Shown piece by piece: positions 16,141 to 25,271 of a DNA stretch of 58,698 bases; position 1 is the first letter of the stretch; the number at the start of each line of letters is the position of its first letter. The translations under genes and the position numbers were made by a program. This stretch comes from a bacterium (GTDB lineage Bacteria; Patescibacteriota; Saccharimonadia; Saccharimonadales; UBA4665). The notes under the pieces are model-generated. The model was not told where the DNA came from. It did not search any database and worked only from the letters and a program-made list of their open reading frames with translations. Location: assembly GCA_021810025.1 (NCBI GenBank), contig JAJZJS010000005.1, forward strand, positions 1-58,698. The letters are read 5' to 3'.

Positions 16141-17955
16141 ATGAACAATCCATCCCCTAAGATTCGAAATATTGCCATTATTGCCCATGTTGATCATGGC
16201 AAAACTACTTTAGTTGATGGGCTCTTGAAACAATCTCATACCTTCCGAGACAATCAGGTCGAGATGAATCAGTCTCTAATCATGGATAGTATGGATCAAG
16301 AAAAAGAACGTGGAATTACTATCACAGCTAAGATTACTTCTATTAGCTATAATCAACATCGAATTAATATCATCGATACTCCTGGTCATGCCGATTTTAG
16401 TGGCGAAGTTGAGCGCATTATGAATATGGCCGACGGAGTACTGCTGGTCGTCGACGCTCAAGAGGGTCCAATGCCACAAACTAAATTTGTATTGGCTCAA
16501 GCTCTAGCCGAGAATTTAAAAGTGATCGTTGTTATTAATAAAATCGATAAGACGGGGGCAGATGTTAAGAGAACTGAAAATCAAATTGCAGATTTATTCT
16601 TAGAGCTAGCCGTTCATGAAGACCAGCTGCATTATCCAATATATTATGGATGCCTCAAAGATTTTAAAGCTTGGGATAAATTACCATCTAGTTTTACTGA
16701 TGAAGGTAATCTAGAAGGACTAATGGAAGGAATAATTGATTATATCCCAGAACCAAAAATTAATAACGATCCGAATTTTGTCATGCAAGTATCGGCTCTA
16801 GATTTTGATCAATTTAAGGGGAAATATGTTATTGGGAAAATTCTAAGTGGCAAAGTAACCCCTAAAATGAATGTTGCTATTAATTCCGAAAATAAAGTAG
16901 ATTACTCTAAAGTCGAAGGAGTCTATCTTAACCATGGACTGGATCGAATCGAGGTTAATGAAGCTCAGGCAGGAGATATCGCCTCTCTGATCGGTTTTAA
17001 CGCTAAGATCGGTCAGACTATTACCGATAGCTCAAACCCCAAATATCTTCCAGCTAGAGCTGTCGAAAAACCCACTATGAGTATCTATTTGGGGCCCAAC
17101 ACCTCTCCCTTCAAAGCTAAAGAAGGTAAATTCGTTACGTCCCGTCAAATTGAGAATAGACTCCTAGCAGAACTTGAAACTAACGTTGGGCTCCAAGTCG
17201 AAAACACCGGAATTGGATTTAAGGTTTCGGGACGAGGAGAGCTACATTTAGGCGTTTTGATTGAAGCAATGCGCCGAGAAGGATTTGAATTTGAAGTAGG
17301 ACGTCCCGAAGTTATTACTCGAATCATAGATAATGTCTTAATGGAACCGTTCGAAGAAGTCATCATAGAAGTTCCAGACGAATACGTTGGTAAAGTTCAA
17401 ACCGAAACTGCCAAAAGAAGAGCTCTCTTAAAAGAACAGTTCGTAGACGATAATAGGTCTATCACTAAATTAATTTACGAAATGAGCACCCGGGCTATTA
17501 TAGGCTTAGCCAACAATCTTTTAACCGCAACTCGGGGGACGGTAATTATTAATAGTATTGTAATTGGCTATAAGCCTCATCAGGACAATATTAAACAGAT
17601 CAGAAATGGCGTTATCGTTGCCTACGAAAGTGGAGAAACAACTGCTTATTCATTGGCTAACGCCGAACAACGCGGCACTCTGTTTGTTGGCCCAGCAACG
17701 AAGGTTTATGCAGGTCAAATAGTTGGACTTCTAAATAAAAGTGGAGATCTTGAAATTAATGTTTGTAAAGCTAAACATTTAACTAATATGCGATCTAGCA
17801 GTAGCGATGGAACTATTCAATTAACTCCACCCATTATAATGTCACTTGAACAATGCCTCGATTTTTTGGAAGAAGATGAACTACTCGAAGTGACCCCCGC
17901 TTCTTTACGACTTAGAAAAAGAGAACTAGATCATTTAAGACGAAAAAGATCCTAA
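16141..17955 (+). CDS. typA: Ribosome-associated GTPase TypA/BipA
   Basis: This is a translational GTPase that binds the ribosome and aids 50S assembly and stress adaptation. G-domain motifs are visible: IAHVDHGKTTLVD (G1), ERGITI (G2), DTPGHADFSGEVER (G3) and NKIDKTGAD (G4). EF-G-like domains and the BipA-specific C-terminus follow (RGTLFVGPATKVYAGQIVG, then CKAKHLTNMRSSSSDG). The 604-aa length is standard. It precedes the envelope gene run starting at 17983, which has its own promoter. Confidence 0.96.
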   Translation: MNNPSPKIRNIAIIAHVDHGKTTLVDGLLKQSHTFRDNQVEMNQSLIMDSMDQEKERGITITAKITSISYNQHRINIIDTPGHADFSGEVERIMNMADGVLLVVDAQEGPMPQTKFVLAQALAENLKVIVVINKIDKTGADVKRTENQIADLFLELAVHEDQLHYPIYYGCLKDFKAWDKLPSSFTDEGNLEGLMEGIIDYIPEPKINNDPNFVMQVSALDFDQFKGKYVIGKILSGKVTPKMNVAINSENKVDYSKVEGVYLNHGLDRIEVNEAQAGDIASLIGFNAKIGQTITDSSNPKYLPARAVEKPTMSIYLGPNTSPFKAKEGKFVTSRQIENRLLAELETNVGLQVENTGIGFKVSGRGELHLGVLIEAMRREGFEFEVGRPEVITRIIDNVLMEPFEEVIIEVPDEYVGKVQTETAKRRALLKEQFVDDNRSITKLIYEMSTRAIIGLANNLLTATRGTVIINSIVIGYKPHQDNIKQIRNGVIVAYESGETTAYSLANAEQRGTLFVGPATKVYAGQIVGLLNKSGDLEINVCKAKHLTNMRSSSSDGTIQLTPPIIMSLEQCLDFLEEDELLEVTPASLRLRKRELDHLRRKRS

Positions 17956-17970
17956 GATTATTGTTTCAGT

Positions 17971-17976
17971 TATAAT
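17971..17976 (+). promoter_or_regulatory. -10 box six bases before a start codon
   Basis: TATAAT ends exactly six bases before the ATG at 17983, in the 27-base gap after typA. The predicted transcript starts at the start codon. No ribosome binding site is visible. Confidence 0.65.
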
Positions 17977-17982
17977 ATAACT

Positions 17983-18768
17983 ATGCTTGGTATATTGATC
18001 GGAGCAAGTTTAGGAATAAGTTTAACTATTAGTTTTGGATCCTGGATCTTAAGCCTAATTTTTAAAGATAGCAGTATTGCAGATATATTTTGGGGCACAT
18101 ATTTTATTTTTATTGCCCTTATCTTGTATTTTCTTCAATCTGGACCAGATTCAGTCCAAACAATCTATTTATTATTAATAATTATCTGGGGACTTCGACT
18201 AGCAATTCATATTGGGCTTCGCAAAGTTAATAAGCCAGAAGACAAACGGTATGCAGCCTGGAGAATTAAATGGGGCTCCAACTTTCAAGCTCGCAACTTA
18301 GTTCAAAATTATCTTTTACAGGGCATGCTCGCTGCAACTATATCGCTTCCGACTTTTTTTATTTTTTACCTTCCCCAAAATAATGAATTTAATTGGCTTA
18401 AAATTATTGGATTAATTTTGTTTGGAATTGGTTTTAGTTTTGAAGTAATTTCAGATTTTCAATTAAGTCGATTTTTAAAGAATGGAACGAAGACTGGGTC
18501 AATTATGACTAAGGGTCTCTGGAAATATTCGCGCCATCCGAATTATTTTGGAGAGATTGTCTTATGGTGGGGGCTCTGGATTATTTCACTTAGTTCTCGT
18601 CTTTCCTTGATAGGTGTTATTGGTCCAATTTTGATCAGCGTCTTAATACTTTTTGTATCAGGGGTTCCTCTTCTTGAAAAGCATTATGAGCATAATAAAA
18701 ACTATCAAGAGTATAAACGAGTGACACCTCCCTTAGTCCCTTTTTTAAAAAATAGAAACGAAAATTAA
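17983..18768 (+). CDS. DUF1295 membrane protein, 261 aa
   Basis: This integral membrane protein belongs to the DUF1295 group, related to steroid 5-alpha reductases and isoprenylcysteine methyltransferases. About six hydrophobic segments are seen. The C-terminal block TKGLWKYSRHPNYFGEIVLW (about 183-202), with RHPNYFGE, is the cofactor- and substrate-site signature. Family members act on lipid-like substrates, but this one's reaction is unknown. Its stop directly abuts the ATG of the DUF2177 gene, and the pair is the usual partner of lipid enzymes, which fits a membrane lipid role. Confidence 0.85.
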   Translation: MLGILIGASLGISLTISFGSWILSLIFKDSSIADIFWGTYFIFIALILYFLQSGPDSVQTIYLLLIIIWGLRLAIHIGLRKVNKPEDKRYAAWRIKWGSNFQARNLVQNYLLQGMLAATISLPTFFIFYLPQNNEFNWLKIIGLILFGIGFSFEVISDFQLSRFLKNGTKTGSIMTKGLWKYSRHPNYFGEIVLWWGLWIISLSSRLSLIGVIGPILISVLILFVSGVPLLEKHYEHNKNYQEYKRVTPPLVPFLKNRNEN

Positions 18769-19179
18769 ATGAGTTTATTGAATTATTTAATTGCCACTCT
18801 TATAACTCTAATTATGATGTTTGGAATAGATTTAGTGTGGCTTGGACTAATAGCCCAAAAATCCTATCAAAAACAAATTGGTTTTTTAATGGCTAAAAAG
18901 CCCAACCTTAAAAGTGCCCTACTTTTTTACTTAATATATTCTATTGGAATAATTTTCTTTGTCGTCAGACCAGAGATATATCATCATGACCTATATCAAG
19001 TTATAGAAGTTGGAGCTTTGTTTGGTCTTGTCTGCTATGCTACCTTTGATTTAACGGCATCGGCTATTTTTAAGAACTGGCCCGATAAACTAACACTACT
19101 TGATATGGTTTGGGGAGTTTTCTTGACTGCTTTAACTTCCACCCTAAGCTATCTTATAATTATTAATACTATTCGTTAG
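18769..19179 (+). CDS. DUF2177 membrane protein, 136 aa
   Basis: Four hydrophobic segments and the motif FGIDLVWLGLIAQKSYQKQI near the N-terminus match DUF2177, as does CYATFDLTASAIFKNWP in the middle (about residues 88-104). The function is unknown, although it is often next to DUF1295 genes, as here with no intervening base. It continues into the MMPL gene after 16 bases. Confidence 0.82.
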   Translation: MSLLNYLIATLITLIMMFGIDLVWLGLIAQKSYQKQIGFLMAKKPNLKSALLFYLIYSIGIIFFVVRPEIYHHDLYQVIEVGALFGLVCYATFDLTASAIFKNWPDKLTLLDMVWGVFLTALTSTLSYLIIINTIR

Positions 19180-19195
19180 TATTATGAAAGGCTAA

Positions 19196-21271
19196 ATGAA
19201 AATTAATAAAAAAGTAAGAGTCTTAATACCACTACTTATCATCCTAGTTTGGCTAGTCATATCCTCTATAGGAGGACCAATATTTGGTAAAATTAATAAT
19301 GTTTCCAATAATAATGAGTCCGCATTCTTACCAAAATCTTCTCAATCGACAACCGTCTCAAAACTGCAACTTAAATTCGAAAAGTCTAATTCGATTCCAG
19401 CCATAATTCTATATATTGCTTCAACAAAGCTATCTAGTTCCGATATTTCTTACTTTAAGACCATTATAGTTAATATTTCTTCGATCAAAGGAGTTATTAA
19501 TACCACTCATGATCCCATTGTTGGACCAGTTATAGCTTCTAATTTAAAAGCTGCTGAAATCATTGTACCAACCATAAATAAGAATAATAATTCAGAGCTG
19601 ATTAACGCGCTAACCAATGCTACTAATCGCCCTCCTTCAAGCTTAAAGGTTTATATCACGGGCCCGGCTGGCGAAATATCCGCCCTAACAAATGCCTTTA
19701 GTGGGATTAATGGAATTTTAATGTATGTTGCAGTTATAGCCGTTTTAATAATCCTATTAATAGTTTATCGTTCTCTACTGCTGCCGTTTTTAGTTTTACT
19801 AACAGCAATTTTTGCTTTATCGGCAGCAATCTTAATTGTTTATTTGCTGGCATTGCATCATCTTCTAGCTTTAAATGGAGAAAGTCAGGGAATATTGTCC
19901 ATTCTAGTGATCGGAGCCTCAACTGATTACTCCATTTTAATTATTTCTCGCTACAAAGAAGCTCTTCATCATCAAAAGTCTACTTTTCTTGCAATCTTGA
20001 AAGCTCTTAAAGTAGCCTGGGAACCAATTTTAGCGGCAGCAACTACCGTCATTATTGCACTTTTGATGTTGCTTTTTTCAGAATTAAACTCAAATCGGAG
20101 CCTTGGTCCAGTGACCGCTATTGGCATTGGCACTTCTTTATTGGCCGCTATGACTTTTCTTCCAGCTATTTTAGCTACTTTTGGACGGAAAGCCTTTTGG
20201 CCTTCTAAGATTAAAATCCTAGATTCTAAAATCAAATATACCGACTCCAAACTGTGGATCAAAATATCTAATCTTATAAGAGCTAAATATCGATCCGTTT
20301 GGATAGTTTTGGTCTTAGGACTGACAATAGTAGCTTTAATTGGACTTCCAGGTCTAAAAGCCAGTGGGGTCAGCCAATCTCAGACTATTTTAAATAAATC
20401 TCGAGCCATTCAAGGAATCAACTTAATAGGACAATATTTCCCCGCTGGATCTGGTAGTCCGATGGTTATTATCACCTCTAAAGATAAGGCTAATCAAATA
20501 GTGTCTAAAATTAAATCTACTCATCAATTCTCAAGCGTAACACTATATAGCCTAGCACCTAATTTAAAGCCTGAAACAATTAACAATATGAACTTAATCA
20601 ATGCTACGACAAAACAAAATGCCGAATCAAAAGAAGCTTTAAACTTAGTTGCTAAACTTAGAGTGTCACTAGCTAAAATTGACCCTAAACTTCTAATAGG
20701 CGGAAGCAGCGCAATTCAATTAGATACCAATAATGCAGCTACTCATGACCTTAAATTAATTATCCCGATTGTTCTGGCTGTGATTTTAATAATATTAATA
20801 ATATTACTGAGATCTATATTAGCTCCTATTCTTTTAATTTTAACTGTAATCTTAAGTTTCTCAGCAACAATTGGGGTTTCGGCGCTATTCTTTAATCATG
20901 TCTTTCATTTTCCGGGAGCCGATCCATCCGTTCCACTCTTTGGATTTATTTTCTTGGTTGCTCTTGGAGTAGACTATAATATTTTCTTAATGAGTAGGAT
21001 TAGAGAAGAAGCCCATATTATGAAAACTCGCTTCGCAATTTTGAAAGGTTTGAGTCGTACTGGTAACGTCATTACCTCGGCCGGAATTGTCTTGGCTGCA
21101 ACATTTGCTGCCCTAGGAGTTATTCCGATTTTATTTTTGGCACAATTAGCCTTTATTGTAGCTCTAGGGGTACTCCTAGATACTTTAATTGTAAGATCTT
21201 TGATTGTACCAGCCTTATCTTATGAGCTTGGGCCTAAAATATGGTGGCCTAACAAAAAAATGACTAAATAG
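19196..21271 (+). CDS. MMPL/RND-family transporter, 691 aa
   Basis: This is a proton-driven exporter of the MmpL type, whose known members move lipids, glycolipids or drugs across the membrane. It has a first helix (9-28), an extracellular domain, six helices with GASTDYSILIISRYKE in helix 4, a second exterior domain, and six more helices with LGVDYNIFLMSRIREEA. The Asp-Tyr pairs are the proton relay positions. Its place between DUF1295/DUF2177 and uppS suggests cell-envelope lipid traffic. The substrate cannot be told from sequence. Confidence 0.9.
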   Translation: MKINKKVRVLIPLLIILVWLVISSIGGPIFGKINNVSNNNESAFLPKSSQSTTVSKLQLKFEKSNSIPAIILYIASTKLSSSDISYFKTIIVNISSIKGVINTTHDPIVGPVIASNLKAAEIIVPTINKNNNSELINALTNATNRPPSSLKVYITGPAGEISALTNAFSGINGILMYVAVIAVLIILLIVYRSLLLPFLVLLTAIFALSAAILIVYLLALHHLLALNGESQGILSILVIGASTDYSILIISRYKEALHHQKSTFLAILKALKVAWEPILAAATTVIIALLMLLFSELNSNRSLGPVTAIGIGTSLLAAMTFLPAILATFGRKAFWPSKIKILDSKIKYTDSKLWIKISNLIRAKYRSVWIVLVLGLTIVALIGLPGLKASGVSQSQTILNKSRAIQGINLIGQYFPAGSGSPMVIITSKDKANQIVSKIKSTHQFSSVTLYSLAPNLKPETINNMNLINATTKQNAESKEALNLVAKLRVSLAKIDPKLLIGGSSAIQLDTNNAATHDLKLIIPIVLAVILIILIILLRSILAPILLILTVILSFSATIGVSALFFNHVFHFPGADPSVPLFGFIFLVALGVDYNIFLMSRIREEAHIMKTRFAILKGLSRTGNVITSAGIVLAATFAALGVIPILFLAQLAFIVALGVLLDTLIVRSLIVPALSYELGPKIWWPNKKMTK

Positions 21272-21273
21272 GA

Positions 21274-21279
21274 TATAAT
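21274..21279 (+). promoter_or_regulatory. -10 box six bases before a start codon
   Basis: TATAAT starts three bases after the MMPL stop and ends exactly six bases before the ATG of the glutaredoxin gene. A leaderless transcript is predicted, giving the grx-uppS pair its own promoter inside the gene run. Confidence 0.65.
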
Positions 21280-21285
21280 AAAGTT

Positions 21286-21537
21286 ATGGCAAATATTATT
21301 TTATACGGAGCCGATTGGTGTCCAGATTGTCATCGTTCTAGAAACTACTTGGACCAACTTAAACTTAGTTATGATTACATAGACATTGACCATACTCCTG
21401 GAGCATCTGAAGAGGTAGCCAAGTTAAATAATGGTCAAAAAAGTATTCCGACTATTATTTTTGAGGATCAATCTAAACTGGTCGAACCGTCTAATCTTGA
21501 ACTAAAGACAAAGTTAAAAACTTTAGGATTAATATAA
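21286..21537 (+). CDS. Glutaredoxin-like (mycoredoxin-type) thiol protein, 83 aa
   Basis: A small thioredoxin-fold disulfide reductase. The redox motif is WCPDC (Cys12 and Cys15) after the first strand IILYGADW, and the cis-proline loop is KSIPTI (about 53-58). The fold otherwise ends where glutaredoxins do. The CPDC spacing fits mycoredoxin and NrdH-like groups; the electron donor is unknown. It sits immediately before uppS with no gap, so they are co-translated. Confidence 0.88.
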   Translation: MANIILYGADWCPDCHRSRNYLDQLKLSYDYIDIDHTPGASEEVAKLNNGQKSIPTIIFEDQSKLVEPSNLELKTKLKTLGLI

Positions 21538-22248
21538 ATGTCAAAAGTACTTGAATCTATTCAAAATAATAATCCAAGGCATTTAGGGTTAATACTAGAT
21601 GGTAACCGTCGCTGGGCTAAAGAAAAAGGATTAAAGCCTTTTGAAGGGCATCGACGAGGATATCTTAGGCTTCGTGAAATTGCAATTGCCTCCTTTGAAA
21701 GAAATGTTGAATATGTGAGTGCCTTTGTATTTTCTACCGAAAACTGGAATCGGACTAAAGAAGAGGTGAATTACCTAATGGATCTTTTAAACTGGGTAGC
21801 GACAAGCGAGATTAAAAAGCTTCATAAAAAGAATATTAGGGTTGTTTTTTTAGGAAGTAAAAAGCGTCTTAGTCCCAAGATATTAAAGAATATACACAAT
21901 GCTGAAGAATTAACTAAGAATAATACCGGTGGCACCCTGGCGTTATGTCTTAACTATGGTGGTCAACAGGAACTTTCCGACGCCATAGCACTTATTGTTA
22001 AGAATAAAGTTAAACCCTCAGATATTAATCCTCAATTAATAAGTCAATACTTATACGGACCTGAGCTTCCTCCCATTGACTTAATTATTCGAACATCGGG
22101 CGAGCAGCGACTTAGCGGCTTTATGCTCTGGTCTGCTGCGTACGCTGAATTAAAATTTGTTTTAAAACAATGGCCTGCTTTTACGGTTAAGGATCTTGAC
22201 GACGCTCTTGTTGATTATGCCTCTCGACAAAGACGATTCGGAACCTGA
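21538..22248 (+). CDS. uppS: Isoprenyl (undecaprenyl) diphosphate synthase
   Basis: This cis-prenyltransferase builds the lipid carrier for peptidoglycan and other glycans. The catalytic start HLGLILDGNRRWAKEKGL carries the conserved Asp and the N/R residues, followed by FEGHRRGYLRL, AFVFSTENWNR and, near the end, DLIIRTSGEQRLSGFMLW. All family blocks are present and 236 aa is normal. It shares a transcript with the glutaredoxin gene. A 9-bp hairpin (22249-22257 with 22270-22278) follows the stop but has no T run. Confidence 0.95.
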   Translation: MSKVLESIQNNNPRHLGLILDGNRRWAKEKGLKPFEGHRRGYLRLREIAIASFERNVEYVSAFVFSTENWNRTKEEVNYLMDLLNWVATSEIKKLHKKNIRVVFLGSKKRLSPKILKNIHNAEELTKNNTGGTLALCLNYGGQQELSDAIALIVKNKVKPSDINPQLISQYLYGPELPPIDLIIRTSGEQRLSGFMLWSAAYAELKFVLKQWPAFTVKDLDDALVDYASRQRRFGT

Positions 22249-22290
22249 GATAATTCTCAGCCTGTTCTCAGAATTATCCACACCTAAATA

Positions 22291-22319
22291 TTGACAAAAT
22301 GTCCTTCTGGGTAGATTAT
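22291..22319 (+). promoter_or_regulatory. Promoter of the HdeD-like gene
   Basis: TTGACA at 22291-22296 and GATTAT at 22314-22319 are 17 bases apart. A second TATAAT lies at 22325-22330. The message keeps a near-perfect Shine-Dalgarno (AAGGAGG, 22333-22339) before the ATG at 22345. Confidence 0.6.
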
Positions 22320-22344
22320 AAAATTATAATATAAGGAGGGTAAC

Positions 22345-22881
22345 ATGAGTGCAGCAAGTGTAACAAAGAATACTTGGTGGGCGTTAGTTTTAGGTGGACT
22401 AGCATCGTTATTATTCGGTGTAGCAGTTGTTTTTTGGCCCGGATTGACAGTTCTAGTCCTGATCTATCTCTTTAGTAGCTATGTTCTAATTAGTGGAGTT
22501 GTTAATGTTTTGTCTGGAATTAGCGTGACCAGTATCAATGATACTTGGTTTTTGCCAGTTATTATGGGAGTAGTTGAATTAGGAGTTGGAGTCTATCTTC
22601 TAAGACATACGACCGTCAAGTTTACGACCTTAATTGTTCTAATTGGATTTACTTTAATTGCTCGAGGATTAATTGAGGCTGTTAATGTCTACTACAGTAC
22701 TAAACAAGCTGTCAAATTGCAGGCGCTCGGCTATATTGCTGGATTAGCTGGTTTAGTTGCTGGAATAGTAATTCTATTTACGAAACAATCAGCTGGAGTT
22801 AGTTTTGTTTGGATCCTAGGTGTATACGCTATAGTGCTTGGAGTTTTACACTTAGCTATTACGGCTGACACCGAAAACTAA
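22345..22881 (+). CDS. HdeD/DUF308-family membrane protein, 178 aa
   Basis: Six hydrophobic segments in helical-hairpin pairs, with glycine-rich turns (LGGLASLLFGVAVVFWPG, then GYIAGLAGLVAGIVIL), match the HdeD family linked to acid resistance in enteric bacteria. In small-genome bacteria its role is not established. It has its own promoter and terminator, so it is a single-gene unit, and the strong ribosome binding site suggests high expression. Confidence 0.85.
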   Translation: MSAASVTKNTWWALVLGGLASLLFGVAVVFWPGLTVLVLIYLFSSYVLISGVVNVLSGISVTSINDTWFLPVIMGVVELGVGVYLLRHTTVKFTTLIVLIGFTLIARGLIEAVNVYYSTKQAVKLQALGYIAGLAGLVAGIVILFTKQSAGVSFVWILGVYAIVLGVLHLAITADTEN

Positions 22882-22892
22882 GAGATAGTTAT

Positions 22893-22934
22893 ATAAGAAC
22901 TCAATTTGATCAGGATTGAGTTCTTATTTTTTAT
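22893..22934 (+). terminator. Strong intrinsic terminator
   Basis: A perfect 13-bp inverted repeat, ATAAGAACTCAAT with ATTGAGTTCTTAT (22893-22905 and 22915-22927), is followed by a T-rich run. It ends the HdeD gene. The stop codon of the convergent MMPL gene lies inside the right arm. Confidence 0.9.
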
Positions 22935-25242
22935 TCTTTTTTTTAGTAGGCTTATCTGATAAATCAGCCCAACTACCATGTTTTGAAGGCCACCAGTTCC
23001 ATTTACCAAGCAGCACAACAGTAGATGGAACAAGTAAGGTTCGAACTAAAAAGGTGTCAAGGATAATTCCCGCCGCTAATCCAAAACCAATATCTTGAAA
23101 TTCACTTCCTCCAGCTCCACTTCCGGCGACAAAGGCGAAAACAGCGAAAGTGCCGGCTAAGACCAACCCTGCCGAGGTAACAGTTGTCCCGGTAGTAGAC
23201 AGCGCTTTTGGAACCGCCTTCTTGAGCGCAAGACCATGAGATTCTTCTCTAATTCGAGTCATAACTAAAATATTATAATCTTCCCCAAGAGCCAATAAGA
23301 ACAAGAACATTAAGAAGGGCAAAATAAAGACTAACCCAGCGCTATGAGGAACGAGATCAATAAATAGTAAAACTGATAACCCTAAACTGGCAAGATAGGA
23401 CAATCCAACTGACAAAATTAAATAGATAGGTGCAACAATCGATCTAATCAGTATGCCCAGAAGAATACCAATAACAATAATTGCAACAGGGATAACGCGG
23501 ATTAAATCAGCTTGAGAAATATTATTAATATCATACAGAGCTGGAGCTTCGCCAATGACACCACTTTTTTGGATATGATTACTTTTTGCTATATTGGTTA
23601 CCGTTTCTCGAATAGCGGGAACGGCATTCATAGCCGAAGTTGAATTTGGATCCCCTGCCTGAAGAGAAGTTAAGAATAAGACTGACTTTCCATTGGGGCT
23701 AATATAACTATTTTCAAGTGATTTTAGAGCTAAAAGTTTCGAAATCGGCAGTCCCAGCTGTTTAGGATGTAGAGATTTTGTTTGACCAATACTATGAATC
23801 GTTGCGAGAGTAGTTAGATTAAGCTTAATCCCGTTTGGATTAAGGGGTCCGTTAACAGAGCTAAAAACATTTTTAGCACCCTGAAGTGATGTGCTTAATG
23901 AACTAATCTGACTGAGGTTAGACCAAATTGAGTTCTTAAAAACAAAAATTACTTCAGTAGGATTAGCGCTACTCTTTGGGAAATGACTTTTTAGAATATA
24001 GTCGCCGATGGCTGCATTTGTGCCATTTGGAGCTGAAGTGCTACCAGCAAATCCGCCGGATTGATAATTTACGACGAAGCTTCCAAGTCCAATAAAAACA
24101 ACTAGCCCAACAATCAAAACCGATAAAGGCTTTCTGACTATTGATGCGCTAATTTTGCCCCAGAGACCAACCCCAGATTTATTTTTATTAGGCTTAAAGG
24201 GCCAAAAAACTGCTGTTTTAAAAATGGCTAAGAGCGCCGGCAAAAAAGTTAAAGCGGCAATTAACATTAAAGCTATACCAATTGCGAGCGGAATACCCAA
24301 GTTAGAATAAAGTTCGAACGTTGCCAGCAAGAGAGATAAAAGAGCAGCGATCACAGTAGCGGCAGAGAATGTGATCGACTCTCCAACTCGGCCCATTGCT
24401 TTAACGATTGACTGATTAATATCTAAACATTGAGCATACTCTTCCCGAACTCGAAAGATTAGGAATAATCCATAATCGGTACCAGCCCCCAGCACCAAAA
24501 CGGTCAATAGAAGCTGTGCTAGTGAAGATATTTTTAGACCATGATTAGCGGCTTCAGCGATCAATGGCCCAGACATCAAAACAACAATAAAGGGAGGAAT
24601 TAGGGTGACTAAGGGGGCCAATGGAGCTCTAAAAATAATTAAAAGCAAAACAATAATAAATATAACCGAATAAAGCTCTAATTGATTATTGGTAGTGCCT
24701 GAACTTTTAGAGTTAGCTACAGCATCAGCCACGTCTCCAGCCACATAAGCTCTCAGGCCATTTGGAAAACTAAACTTATTAAGGCTATCTTGGATATTAT
24801 TAATTAAAATGTTTTCATTATTATTAGGGTTAGAAGATGCAATAAGAACAAGCTCGTCAGCCTTATTGTCGGGAGAAAAACCACCATTAGTAACTTTGAC
24901 GACACCATTAACTTGACTTAGTTTGTGGCTCAAAGCGCTAATAGCAGACTGATTAACCGAACTTTGTATAGATGAGCTCGAAGCCAAGAGAGCAACCTCA
25001 ACAGTTGGACCAACTTTAGTTGTTCCAAATGCTGCCCCTAGTTGGATGGCTTTTTCGCTAGGCGATGATGCTGGCAAAAAGCTACTATTATTGGATTGAC
25101 TAACACTACTGAGGTTTGGAAGATTCTTTACGATAACAATAGTTGCAATAATCCAAATTAAAACAACTAGCCATTTAAATTTAATGCTAAACCGAGCGAT
25201 TGCTTCAAAAAAGTTGATTACTTTATTTTGTTTTTCATGCAT
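22924..25242 (-). CDS. MMPL/RND-family transporter, 772 aa
   Basis: A second MmpL-type exporter, distinct from 19196-21271. A first helix near residue 21 is followed by an exterior domain and two six-helix bundles. The relay motifs are VLGAGTDYGLFLIFRVREEY and LALGEDYNILVMTRIREES; the second has Glu-Asp-Tyr where the first has Thr-Asp-Tyr. The tail ends in a lysine-rich stretch (KPTKKKNKK). Upstream is a small gap to the VirD4-like gene, read in the same direction, so it may be its downstream partner. The substrate is unknown. Confidence 0.9.
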   Translation of the reverse strand: MHEKQNKVINFFEAIARFSIKFKWLVVLIWIIATIVIVKNLPNLSSVSQSNNSSFLPASSPSEKAIQLGAAFGTTKVGPTVEVALLASSSSIQSSVNQSAISALSHKLSQVNGVVKVTNGGFSPDNKADELVLIASSNPNNNENILINNIQDSLNKFSFPNGLRAYVAGDVADAVANSKSSGTTNNQLELYSVIFIIVLLLIIFRAPLAPLVTLIPPFIVVLMSGPLIAEAANHGLKISSLAQLLLTVLVLGAGTDYGLFLIFRVREEYAQCLDINQSIVKAMGRVGESITFSAATVIAALLSLLLATFELYSNLGIPLAIGIALMLIAALTFLPALLAIFKTAVFWPFKPNKNKSGVGLWGKISASIVRKPLSVLIVGLVVFIGLGSFVVNYQSGGFAGSTSAPNGTNAAIGDYILKSHFPKSSANPTEVIFVFKNSIWSNLSQISSLSTSLQGAKNVFSSVNGPLNPNGIKLNLTTLATIHSIGQTKSLHPKQLGLPISKLLALKSLENSYISPNGKSVLFLTSLQAGDPNSTSAMNAVPAIRETVTNIAKSNHIQKSGVIGEAPALYDINNISQADLIRVIPVAIIVIGILLGILIRSIVAPIYLILSVGLSYLASLGLSVLLFIDLVPHSAGLVFILPFLMFLFLLALGEDYNILVMTRIREESHGLALKKAVPKALSTTGTTVTSAGLVLAGTFAVFAFVAGSGAGGSEFQDIGFGLAAGIILDTFLVRTLLVPSTVVLLGKWNWWPSKHGSWADLSDKPTKKKNKK

Positions 25243-25271
25243 TAAATAAGTTTACAATAAAAAAATTAATA

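Noticed and set aside
22249..22278. 9-bp hairpin after uppS as terminator
   Set aside because: The stem is good but no T run follows, so I did not call it a terminator.
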